Source: Anaerolineae bacterium (GTDB taxonomy: Bacteria; Chloroflexota; Anaerolineae; JAFGEY01). From it: a stretch of 8,155 nucleotides of DNA. Both the position numbers and the translations under genes were made by a program. The DNA lies in NCBI GenBank assembly GCA_016931365.1, contig JAFGEY010000540.1:1-8155 (forward strand). Reading direction: 5' to 3'. A model generated the notes under the pieces. It was not told the DNA's origin. It did no database searches and saw only the letters and a list, made by a program, of their open reading frames with translations. Of this stretch, positions 1 to 5,225 are shown piece by piece (position 1 is the first letter of the stretch; each line of letters starts with the position of its first letter).

Positions 1-126
1 GCCGATCGCCTGTCCGTCAGCCGGGCGACGGCCAAGGCGCACGTCAGCAATATCCTGTCCAAGCTGGGCGTCGCCAACCGCGCCGAAGCAGTTGCCGTCG
101 CCTTGCAACAAAAACTCATCACGTAG
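1..126 (+). CDS. LuxR/NarL-type regulator, C-terminal HTH only (5' end outside window)
   Basis: The frame is open from base 1 to TAG at 124-126 and gives 41 residues. They match the last two helices of a LuxR/GerE DNA-binding domain: the recognition-helix stretch SVSRATAKAHVSNILSKLGV, then NRAEAVAVALQQ and a short tail ending LIT. The pattern of small and basic residues followed by HVSNILSKLGV and R-A-E-A is typical of NarL/FixJ response regulators and related LuxR activators. Such proteins bind DNA as dimers in the cytoplasm. What precedes the HTH (receiver, MalT-like ATPase or other sensor) cannot be seen. The gene ends just before an intrinsic terminator and the next gene encodes a receiver domain, so the two may form a regulatory pair, but this is inference. 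Confidence 0.85.
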   Translation, partial: ADRLSVSRATAKAHVSNILSKLGVANRAEAVAVALQQKLIT

Positions 127-157
127 GTCGAATTAGCCACCTGGCTAGTGCCCAAAT

Positions 158-195
158 GCGCCACGTGCCCGATGCACGCGGCGCGTTTTTGTTTT
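158..195 (+). terminator. Rho-independent terminator after the LuxR-type gene
   Basis: Left arm GCGCC-A-CGTGC (158-168), loop CCGAT (169-173) and right arm GCACG-C-GGCGC (174-184) form two 5-bp GC-rich helices with a single A/C mismatch between them. They are followed by G and TTTTTGTTTT (186-195). The stem, short loop and U-tract on the + strand fit termination of the LuxR-type transcript ending at 126 and separate it from the receiver gene at 237. A smaller 5-bp hairpin (134-147) lies just upstream without a T run. Confidence 0.8.
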
Positions 196-236
196 ACAAT
201 AGGACCTAGAATGGACGAAAGTGAGGATCACAACCG

Positions 237-653
237 ATGCGTATCTTGCTTGCCGATAACCAGCCCAAGGTTCGATTTGCGCTGCGCGTGCTTTTAGAAC
301 GACAGGCGGGGTTGGAGGTGGTCGGCGATGCTGTAGATGCGGTCGGATTGGTGTCTATGGCCGAAGCGTGTTGTCCCGATCTGATTCTGCTCAGTTGGGA
401 TCTGCCGGGGTTGGCTGCGCTGGATTCATTGAATACGCTGCGCAATCTCTGCCCAAATGGGCGCATCGTCATCCTCAGCGGCAGGCCGGAGGCGCAACAT
501 GAAGCCGTCGCTGCCGGCGCCGATGCCTTTGTCAGCAAGACCGACCCGCCTGACAAGCTCTTGTCGATTATTGCGCAGTGCGCCAGGCCTTGTGGCGGTG
601 GTGGAGCGACATGCATCAAGGCAAGGCTTGGATTCTATTTTTGTTTCATTTGA
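237..653 (+). CDS. Stand-alone response-regulator receiver domain with Ser in place of the phospho-acceptor Asp
   Basis: This is a 138-residue protein made of one CheY-like receiver domain with no output domain. The start is ATG 237, preceded by GTGAGG at 221-226. The acidic pocket is D7-N8. Beta-3 reads PDLILLSWDLPG (47-58), where families of this type have LLDWxLPG, so S53 sits at the normal phospho-acceptor position. The conserved Ser/Thr is S81 (VILSGRPE) and the conserved Lys is K101 (AFVSKTDPP). The fold core therefore looks intact while the phosphorylated residue is missing, which suggests a pseudo-receiver working by protein contact or in a non-phosphorylated state. The last 25 residues (CGGGG..., ending LGFYFCFI) do not look like a domain and may be the worn end of a lost linker and HTH. 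It follows a LuxR-type gene but is separated from it by a terminator. Confidence 0.85.
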   Translation: MRILLADNQPKVRFALRVLLERQAGLEVVGDAVDAVGLVSMAEACCPDLILLSWDLPGLAALDSLNTLRNLCPNGRIVILSGRPEAQHEAVAAGADAFVSKTDPPDKLLSIIAQCARPCGGGGATCIKARLGFYFCFI

Positions 654-711
654 ATTGCAGAGGCGTCTGGGATAAGGCGCGCATTTTGTGTTTTGACGTG
701 AGGGATGTAAA

Positions 712-990
712 ATGATGGATTGGCAAATGCTAGACCCGAGTTTGCACCAACAGTTGGATCGATTGCGCCGGCAAGAGGCGCTGCGTGAGGCCGAAAAGTG
801 GCGTTTGGGCCAGCTTGTCCCGGACCGGCGCAGGCTGGCTTTGCGCCCCGGATGCTGGTTGTTGTGTCAGTTGGGACGGCTCCTGGTTCGTTGGGGACAG
901 CAGTTACAGCGCTATGCGCCGCCCCAAGCCGCCGTCGCGCCCAAAGTTCGTAATGTGCCGGCATTGCTGGCCGTGTCAAGGAGAGAATAA
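712..990 (+). CDS. Small basic protein of unknown function, first gene of the GNAT operon
   Basis: This is a 92-residue ORF with a clear Shine-Dalgarno GTGAGGG (698-704), 7 bases before ATG 712. I do not recognise a named family. Residues 10-35 are rich in Gln, Arg, Glu and Leu and should form an amphipathic helix. Residues 43-60 (LALRPGCWLLCQLGRLLV) are more hydrophobic and could be a membrane-associated helix. The tail is Pro/Ala-rich and basic. Short proteins with an L-x-x-LRRQEALREAE-like start recur in Chloroflexi operons by my recollection, which I could not check. The stop lies 4 bases before the GNAT start, and the GNAT gene's AAGGAG (978-983) lies inside this gene's last codons, so the two are likely co-translated. 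A second ATG at 715 could also serve as the start. Confidence 0.65.
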   Translation: MMDWQMLDPSLHQQLDRLRRQEALREAEKWRLGQLVPDRRRLALRPGCWLLCQLGRLLVRWGQQLQRYAPPQAAVAPKVRNVPALLAVSRRE

Positions 991-994
991 ACCA

Positions 995-2011
995 ATGTCT
1001 ACGCCTTCTTTACCCACAACACTGTTTTTGCCCACTGCTCCCGCCATTCCGGGCTTGACCTTTCGCTTCTTTCGCGGTGAAGCCGATTTTCCCGGGATGG
1101 TCGAGGTTTTTGAGGCCAGCAAAGCGCTGGATGAGCTGGATTTTGTGATCACGGTTGACGACATCCAGCGCCAGTTTGCGCACCTGGAAAACTGCGATCC
1201 CGGCCGGGATATGCTGATCGCCGAGGTCGATGGCGAGATGGTGGCCTACAGCCGCGCTTACTGGGAGCAGGAAAGCGACGGCGACCGCATCTATGGCCTG
1301 ATGGGGCTGATGAAACCCGCCTGGCGGCGCAAGGGCATCGGCGCGGCGATGTGGCGCTACGGCGAACAACGCCTGCGCGAGATCGCCCGCGATCACCCGC
1401 CCGAGTTGCCCAAGTACTTGCAGCGCGGCGCGTATGCTTCCGAGGTGGGCCTGGTGGCCCTGCTGGAGCGGGAAGGCTATACACCCGTGCGCTATGGGTT
1501 TGAGATGCTCCGGCCCATCGATGTCCCGTTGACCGTCGCCCCGCTGCCCGAAGGCCTGCAAGTGCGGCCCGTGCGTCCGGAGGACGTGCGCACGGTGATG
1601 GCGGCGACTGATGAAGCCTTTCGCGATCACTGGGGGCACCGCCCGATGACCGAGAACGAGATTCACCAATGGATGGAGGATCGTATTTTCAATCCATCAC
1701 TGTGGATGGTCGCCTGGGATGGCGATCAGGTGGCCGGGGGCGTGCTCAACTTTGTCGATCAGGCCGAGAACGAAACCTACAACCGGCGGCGAGGCTACAC
1801 CGAGACGATCAGCGTGCGCCGTCCGTGGCGGCGGCGCGGCCTGGCCCGTTCGCTACTCACGCAGAGCATCCAGATGTTCAAGGAAATGGGGATGCAGGAA
1901 ACCGCGCTCGGCGTCGATACCCAGAATCCGAGCGGCGCGCTAAACCTGTATGAGAGCGTCGGTTACAAGACGATCAAACAGCACGTGACGTATAGAAAGG
2001 CGATGGCGTAG
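995..2011 (+). CDS. Tandem-GNAT acetyltransferase (mycothiol-synthase-like architecture)
   Basis: The 338-residue protein starts at ATG 995, with AAGGAG at 978-983. The same frame is open upstream to 785, but that part overlaps the preceding gene and lacks a ribosome site. There are two GCN5-related N-acetyltransferase domains. The first covers about residues 20-180, with acetyl-CoA loop WRRKGIGAAM (110-119). The second covers about 190-338, with WRRRGLARSLL (278-288) followed by the usual LGVDTQNPSGALNLYESVGY ending. Both R-x-x-G-x-G/A loops are intact, although in most double-GNAT proteins only one domain is catalytic. Substrate is unknown: mycothiol synthase shares this layout, but so do many uncharacterised small-molecule or antibiotic acetyltransferases. 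The protein has no signal peptide and should be cytoplasmic. It is followed by two genes that start 2 bases downstream and by GTGA overlap, so all are probably one transcript. Confidence 0.88.
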   Translation: MSTPSLPTTLFLPTAPAIPGLTFRFFRGEADFPGMVEVFEASKALDELDFVITVDDIQRQFAHLENCDPGRDMLIAEVDGEMVAYSRAYWEQESDGDRIYGLMGLMKPAWRRKGIGAAMWRYGEQRLREIARDHPPELPKYLQRGAYASEVGLVALLEREGYTPVRYGFEMLRPIDVPLTVAPLPEGLQVRPVRPEDVRTVMAATDEAFRDHWGHRPMTENEIHQWMEDRIFNPSLWMVAWDGDQVAGGVLNFVDQAENETYNRRRGYTETISVRRPWRRRGLARSLLTQSIQMFKEMGMQETALGVDTQNPSGALNLYESVGYKTIKQHVTYRKAMA

Positions 2012-2013
2012 CG

Positions 2014-2274
2014 ATGGTCAGTCGATCCAACAGCTCCACGCTTAAAAAGATCAGTGCGCTGCCGCTGTGGCTGCTTTTGGGAGGGGCCTGGACGGGCGGC
2101 GCGCTGGGCGTCATCTTGGGCGTCCTCTTTGGGTGGATCAACGTCTTTCTCAGCCTGGGCGCGGGCCTGGGCGTTGGGATCGGTCTGTTGGGCTACCTGT
2201 TTTGGGGCAGCCGCATTGCCCGCTGGTTGGAAGCGAATATCGGTACACATCACACATATGGAGATTCTAGGTGA
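2014..2274 (+). CDS. Small membrane protein with two transmembrane helices
   Basis: The 86-residue ORF starts 2 bases after the stop of the double-GNAT gene and overlaps the next gene by four bases, so it is set tightly in the operon. The N-terminus is polar and basic (to about residue 14). Two Gly/Leu/Val-rich hydrophobic stretches follow, about 16-39 and 42-65, with only W41-I-N between them, so they form a helical hairpin. The C-terminal 20 residues (SRIARWLEANIGTHHTYGDS) are polar. The positive residues on both ends suggest that both termini face the cytoplasm. The helices contain many glycines (GxxxG-like spacing), which would favour close packing or oligomers. There is no own Shine-Dalgarno of note, so translation is probably coupled to the upstream gene. 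No family is recognised. Confidence 0.75.
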   Translation: MVSRSNSSTLKKISALPLWLLLGGAWTGGALGVILGVLFGWINVFLSLGAGLGVGIGLLGYLFWGSRIARWLEANIGTHHTYGDSR

Positions 2275-3341
2275 CTGCTTGTTCACTGGAGACCGTTCAA
2301 GAACTGGATCAATACCTTCAAGATCGTGAGTTTTCCGGCGTTGTGTGCATCACGCGCGGCGATGACGAACTGTTCGCCCGAGCATATGGCTATGCCAGCC
2401 GAACCTGGAAGGTCAAAAATACGCTCGACACGCGTTTTGACACCGCTTCGATCACCAAGCTGTTTACCTCCGTCTCGACGCTGCAACTGATCGATCGGGG
2501 ACTGCTCGCTTTTGACACCTCGATCATCGACTTGTTAGGGTTGGAAGGTACGGCCATCTCGCGTGACGTGACCGTCTTTCACTTGCTGACGCACACATCT
2601 GGCATTGCTGACGATGCCGAAGAAGAAGATGGCGAGTTGTACGAGGACTTGTGGAAGACAAAGCCCAATTACTCGGTCACCGAGACGGCCCATTTTCTAC
2701 CCCAGTTTGTCCACAAACCGGCCAATTTCCTGCCGGGACAGGGCTGTCGATACTGCAATTGCAGTTGGATTTTGCTCGGTTTGGCGATCGAACAGATCGG
2801 CGGAATGAGCTATCGCGATTACGTGCGCCGGAACGTGTTCGCGCCGGCCGGGATGGCCCACTCGGACTTTTTCCGGCTGGATTGCGTCAACGAAAACGTC
2901 GCCGAAGGGGCCGATCCGATCCTGGACGACGATGGCAACCGGACTGGTTGGAAGAAAAACATCTATTCCTTTCCACCGGTCGGCTCGCCGGACAGTGGCG
3001 CGCACGTCACCGCCGCCGACCTGGATCGATTCCTGCGCGCGGTCGGGGCAGGCAAGTTGTTATCGCCGGGTTTGAGCGATGCGTTTTTTACGCCCCGGGT
3101 GCACTATCAGGATCGCGATGGTTGGACGCAAATGTACGGGTATGGTATGTGGTTCTATATTGACCAGGCCGGCCAGGTGGTGTGCTGCCAAAAGGAAGGC
3201 ATCAACGTCGGGGTCAGTGGGATGATCCGCCATTTTCCCAAGCAGGACATCAACGTCGTCATCCTTTCCAACCTGGAAGATGGGGCCTGGGAGCCGGTGT
3301 GGAAAGCGCACGAGCTGGTCTTGTCCGGCGCGTTGGAGTAG
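2271..3341 (+). CDS. Serine hydrolase, beta-lactamase class C / penicillin-binding-protein fold
   Basis: The 356-residue protein starts at GTG 2271, and the GTGA overlap with the preceding stop supports this start through translational coupling. It has the three catalytic elements of the beta-lactamase (PF00144-type) family. These are S60-I-T-K63 (nucleophile Ser and base Lys, after the typical FDTAS), Y161-C-N163 in place of the usual YSN, and a late K308-E-G310 before the NVGVSGMI strand, corresponding to the K/H-x-G triad. The helper motif FHLLTHTSGIAD (103-114) is also diagnostic. Length is normal for an EstB/AmpC-like single domain. No signal peptide is visible, so it is probably a cytoplasmic esterase or peptidase rather than a periplasmic resistance enzyme. 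Substrate cannot be told. The Cys inside Y-x-N is uncommon but does not remove a catalytic residue. A palindrome directly follows the stop codon. Confidence 0.9.
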   Translation: MTACSLETVQELDQYLQDREFSGVVCITRGDDELFARAYGYASRTWKVKNTLDTRFDTASITKLFTSVSTLQLIDRGLLAFDTSIIDLLGLEGTAISRDVTVFHLLTHTSGIADDAEEEDGELYEDLWKTKPNYSVTETAHFLPQFVHKPANFLPGQGCRYCNCSWILLGLAIEQIGGMSYRDYVRRNVFAPAGMAHSDFFRLDCVNENVAEGADPILDDDGNRTGWKKNIYSFPPVGSPDSGAHVTAADLDRFLRAVGAGKLLSPGLSDAFFTPRVHYQDRDGWTQMYGYGMWFYIDQAGQVVCCQKEGINVGVSGMIRHFPKQDINVVILSNLEDGAWEPVWKAHELVLSGALE

Positions 3342-3362
3342 GGGCGCAGCAGTGCTGCGCCC
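3342..3362. repeat. Perfect palindrome GGGCGCAGCA-g-TGCTGCGCCC
   Basis: Two perfect 10-base arms (3342-3351 and 3353-3362) surround a single base. As RNA it would fold with an 8-bp stem and a CAGTG loop. It begins right after the serine hydrolase stop. Only a weak TTGCC follows, so it is a poor intrinsic terminator. It could act as a 3' stabiliser or a REP-like dispersed element. Motifs of this kind recur between genes in some Chloroflexi and cyanobacteria by my recollection. Confidence 0.7.
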
Positions 3363-3405
3363 TTGCCACAGGCTGACGCGAAATTTTCTTTCTGACGGAA
3401 GCGCG

Positions 3406-3525
3406 ATGTACCCCTATTTCAACGCCGGGATGCTCGTCGTGCGCCCCGAGCGAGGGCTGCTGCAGCTGGCTGGAAGCGCAACCTATCGTGCAAATGGGGC
3501 AGAACCGCTAAAAAGAGGAGAATAG
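3406..3525 (+). pseudogene. Possible remnant of a GT-A-type (GT8-like) glycosyltransferase gene
   Basis: A 39-codon ORF from ATG 3406 opens with YPYFNAGMLVVRPERGLLQ and then loses any conserved look before its stop at 3523-3525, directly abutting the next start codon. The YFNAGxLV(V/L)RP pattern resembles the core of GT8-like nucleotide-sugar transferases (yFNaGvlvl), where it lies in the middle of a domain, not at the N-terminus. A functional protein this short is unlikely. The simplest reading is a short internal fragment left from a deleted gene, though a real micropeptide or chance similarity is possible. No matching fragments were seen on either side: upstream is the palindrome and the serine hydrolase, downstream an intact small gene. 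Confidence 0.3.
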
Positions 3526-3732
3526 ATGAATATCGTAGGTATCGTCATCGGCGTTTTATTCCTGACGTATTCAGCGTGGTCATTGAGCAGCGGCAAGACC
3601 TACTACCGGATCACGCTGCGCAGACAAATGCGCGTCCACACGCGAGGGGAAAATCCGCTGGCGTATTGGGGGCTTTTTTTCATCTACACGGTGCTTGGTT
3701 TTGTCATATTGATCACATCGGTAGTGAGGTGA
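3526..3732 (+). CDS. Small two-helix membrane protein upstream of the MBL-fold hydrolase
   Basis: The 68-residue protein has a good Shine-Dalgarno AGAGGAG (3514-3520), 5 bases before ATG 3526. The N-terminal helix is about residues 2-20 (IVGIVIGVLFLTYSAW) and the C-terminal helix about 47-66 (YWGLFFIYTVLGFVILITSV). They are linked by a strongly basic 24-residue loop (SGKTYYRITLRRQMRVHTRG), which by the positive-inside rule should lie in the cytoplasm. Both ends are thus predicted outside. No family is recognised. The stop is 3 bases before the MBL-fold gene, and that gene's GAGGTGA ribosome site overlaps this stop, so the pair is almost surely co-transcribed. Function is unknown; a membrane anchor or partner for the hydrolase is possible but unsupported. 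Confidence 0.72.
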   Translation: MNIVGIVIGVLFLTYSAWSLSSGKTYYRITLRRQMRVHTRGENPLAYWGLFFIYTVLGFVILITSVVR

Positions 3733-3735
3733 GCG

Positions 3736-4692
3736 ATGGCTCAATCCCGATTTTTTGACGTTCAGCAACTTGCCGACGGCATCTACGCAGCAATCGCCGA
3801 TGAAGCAAGCGGCGCGCTCGGCAACACCGCCTTTGTCGATCTGGGCGACCGCACGCTGCTTTTCGACACCACCGAGTCGCCGATGATTGCCCAAGCGCTG
3901 CGCGCCGCTGCCGAGCAACTGACCGGACATCCGGTCGGAGTGGTGGCGATCAGCCACGGGCATTCCGACCATTGGTATGGCAACCAGGCCTTTGCGGGAC
4001 TGCCGATCGTCGCTACCACGCGCTCGCTGGATTTGATGCGCTTTTTCGCCGACGACACGAGGGCCGATCAACACGATCCATCCGCATTTGATGCATTCCT
4101 GGCCGAGCAGAGAGCGGCATTGGACGCCGAAACCGATCCGCGTCGGCGCGCGAACCTGACCAAATCGCTGGCGCGGTTTGAGCGCCACCGCGCCGACCTG
4201 CCCACGTTCGACCTTACTTTGCCCAACCAGACTTTCGACGGCAAGATCGTCTTTCACGGCCCACGGCGTACGGTCGAGTTGGTTGCGCTGGAGACGGTCC
4301 ACTCGCCCGGCGACTGCTACCTGCTCCTCCCTGACGAGCGGATCGCCCTGATCGGCGACCTCGGCTTTTTCGACCGGCAGCCCTTTATGCCCTTTGGCGA
4401 TCCCGAGGCGTGGGTGCAGCAGATCGAGCAGATGCTCGCCTGGGATGTGGAGGTTTTTGTGCCGGGACACGGGCCGGTGGGCGGCAAAACGCATCTGAAA
4501 CGCGAACAAGAGTACATCACCACCATTGAAACGATGGTGCGAGAGGCCATCGCAGCGGGGCGGTCGTTGGACGATCTGCTCAAGCAGCGATTGCCCGCGC
4601 CGTTTGACGCCTGGTCGATCGATGGGACGGCGGGCGAGTACAATCTGCGCTTTGTGTACGAGCGGGTGTCGGGCGCGGCCAACAAACTCTAG
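3736..4692 (+). CDS. Metallo-beta-lactamase-fold hydrolase with a full set of zinc ligands
   Basis: The 318-residue protein starts at ATG 3736, with GAGGTGAG at 3726-3733. Zinc site 1 and 2 ligands are all visible: H74-G-H76-S-D78-H79 (the HxHxDH motif), H189 in VHSPGDCYLLLP, D208 in ALIGDLGFF, and H245 in FVPGHGPVGG. The order and spacing fit the glyoxalase-II/quinoprotein-relay type of MBL proteins. An insert of about 50 residues (108-160), rich in Arg, Ala and Asp and probably helical (FDAFLAEQRAALDAE...RRRANLTKSLARFERHR), separates the first and second ligand groups and may form a lid. The C-terminus (about 255-318) is helical. No signal peptide is seen, so it is likely cytoplasmic. Activity (thioesterase, lactonase, phosphodiesterase or sulfur metabolism) cannot be decided from sequence. 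A compound palindromic element starts right after the stop. Confidence 0.9.
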   Translation: MAQSRFFDVQQLADGIYAAIADEASGALGNTAFVDLGDRTLLFDTTESPMIAQALRAAAEQLTGHPVGVVAISHGHSDHWYGNQAFAGLPIVATTRSLDLMRFFADDTRADQHDPSAFDAFLAEQRAALDAETDPRRRANLTKSLARFERHRADLPTFDLTLPNQTFDGKIVFHGPRRTVELVALETVHSPGDCYLLLPDERIALIGDLGFFDRQPFMPFGDPEAWVQQIEQMLAWDVEVFVPGHGPVGGKTHLKREQEYITTIETMVREAIAAGRSLDDLLKQRLPAPFDAWSIDGTAGEYNLRFVYERVSGAANKL

Positions 4693-4696
4693 CTTC

Positions 4697-4829
4697 GGGG
4701 CGTCCTTCAGTTCCGGGGAAAACGCAGATTGAGCTTGTCGAAATCCGGCGTTTTCCCAGGTATGAGGGCGAGTTTGTTGGTTTCGACAAGCTCAACCAAC
4801 AAACTCGCCCCCAGACTGAAGGACGCTCC
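4697..4829. repeat. Compound palindromic element: outer arms, two hairpins, complementary loops
   Basis: Four inverted repeats are nested or side by side. The outer arms are GGGGCGTCCTTCAG (4697-4710) and CTGAAGGACGCTCC (4816-4829), 14 pairs with one G-U. Inner hairpin 1 is GGGAAAACGC (4716-4725) with GCGTTTTCCC (4748-4757). Inner hairpin 2 is a perfect 17-bp stem (4766-4782 with 4794-4810). In addition TTGAGCTTGTCGAAA (4729-4743), in loop 1, is the exact reverse complement of 4781-4795, which contains the whole 11-base loop of hairpin 2. The element could fold as a three-way junction with kissing loops, or as alternative hairpins. A 9-base direct repeat GCTTCGGGG lies at 4692-4700 and 4832-4840. 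It could be a REP/MITE-like mobile repeat, two opposed copies of a dispersed repeat, or a terminator complex for the MBL gene. Confidence 0.75.
4766..4810. terminator. Perfect 17-bp stem-loop downstream of the MBL gene
   Basis: GGGCGAGTTTGTTGGTT (4766-4782) pairs without mismatch with AACCAACAAACTCGCCC (4794-4810) around the 11-base loop TCGACAAGCTC. It lies 74 bases after the MBL stop. No T-run follows on the + strand (CCAGACTG), so a classical intrinsic terminator is doubtful. A 3'-end stabilising hairpin or a bidirectional barrier between the MBL transcript and the region downstream is an equally good reading. Confidence 0.4.
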
Positions 4830-4870
4830 CGGCTTCGGGGTGCAGTTGTAGTTTGGGGCACATCCTTTTA

Positions 4871-4943
4871 CTTCGAGTTACGAGATTCCTCGACTTCGCC
4901 CCGCAAAAAACGCGGGGCTGCGCTCGGAATGACAAGCTCAGGA
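4871..4943. repeat. Second dispersed-repeat-like element (GAGATTCCTCG...GCTCGGAATGACA type)
   Basis: The stretch contains CGAGATTCCTCGACTTCG (4881-4898) and GCTCGGAATGACA (4922-4934), with ATTCC/GGAAT as opposed ends. Between them lies a GCCCCGC-aaaaaac-GCGGGGC hairpin (4898-4904 with 4912-4918). Sequences of the form gagattcctcg...cttcgctcggaatgaca are, by my recollection, common intergenic repeats in Chloroflexi and several other phyla. It ends in ACAAGCTCAGG, sharing ACAAGCTCA with the neighbouring element (4786-4794). There is no coding potential. Confidence 0.55.
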
Positions 4944-4972
4944 TAAATGCTTTTGCCCTGCTTCGCCTCCAC

Positions 4973-5001
4973 TTGACGGGGTGGGCGAGATACGCTAGAC
5001 T
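4973..5001 (+). promoter_or_regulatory. Sigma-70-type promoter TTGACG - 17 - TAGACT
   Basis: The -35 element TTGACG (4973-4978) and -10 element TAGACT (4996-5001) are separated by exactly 17 bases, and each box departs only slightly from consensus (5/6 and 4/6). The predicted transcript would start near 5008. A Shine-Dalgarno GAGAGG (5028-5033) and ATG 5040 follow at proper spacing. It should drive the remnant at 5040-5225 and the GNAT gene at 5223. Confidence 0.6.
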
Positions 5002-5039
5002 ACAGGCAATGGGTTCTCTTTACGATTGAGAGGTCCAAA

Positions 5040-5225
5040 ATGAACAGCGTATCGAAATGGCTCATATGGGGGATCTGTGACGACAGGTGTCGTTTATGTA
5101 ACCGATTCCGACATGGGCGCCATCTATCGCGTCGGGCCGGATCGCGCGGTTGAGCAGGTGGCGAGTTTTGCGGGCATCAACGGCATCGACGTGCAGGATG
5201 GCGTGGTAGGGGTATATCCCAGGTG
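5040..5225 (+). pseudogene. Frameshifted and truncated beta-propeller-like (NHL/SMP-30-type) gene remnant
   Basis: ATG 5040 follows a strong promoter and GAGAGG (5028-5033), but its frame gives only MNSVSKWLIWGICDD... and stops at 5151-5153. In the +1 frame, bases 5071-5222 read TGVVYVTDSDMGAIYRVGP and then VASFAGINGIDVQDG, ending at TGA 5223-5225. The pattern vYVtDSdxGaIYRv...aSfaginGIdv is typical of one blade of NHL, SMP-30/gluconolactonase-like or related beta-propellers. Those proteins need 250 or more residues, so at best one blade remains. The likely history is one indel near 5070-5080 plus a 3' deletion that joined it to the GNAT gene. An alternative is a 48-codon GTG-started ORF (5077-5225) coupled by GTGA overlap to the GNAT gene, or a sequencing indel. 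Confidence 0.45.

Noticed and set aside
195..200. TACAAT as a -10 box for the receiver gene
   Set aside because: It overlaps the terminator T-run, and the position 17 bases upstream (ATGCAC) does not resemble a -35 box.
608..650. Weak hairpin and T-rich stretch at the end of the receiver gene as a terminator
   Set aside because: The stem is only about four pairs and lies inside the coding region, too weak to call.
785..994. Upstream extension of the double-GNAT gene to ATG 785
   Set aside because: It overlaps the small gene 712-990 in another frame, has no ribosome site, and adds residues unlike a GNAT N-terminus. ATG 995 has AAGGAG at good spacing.
3580..4509. 309-codon minus-strand frame opposite the MBL-fold gene
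   Set aside because: It is a shadow of the MBL gene, which has every zinc ligand.
4692..4840. GCTTCGGGG direct repeats as a proven target-site duplication of an insertion element
   Set aside because: The right copy is separated from the right arm by several bases and there is no transposase. It is kept only as a hint within the repeat finding.
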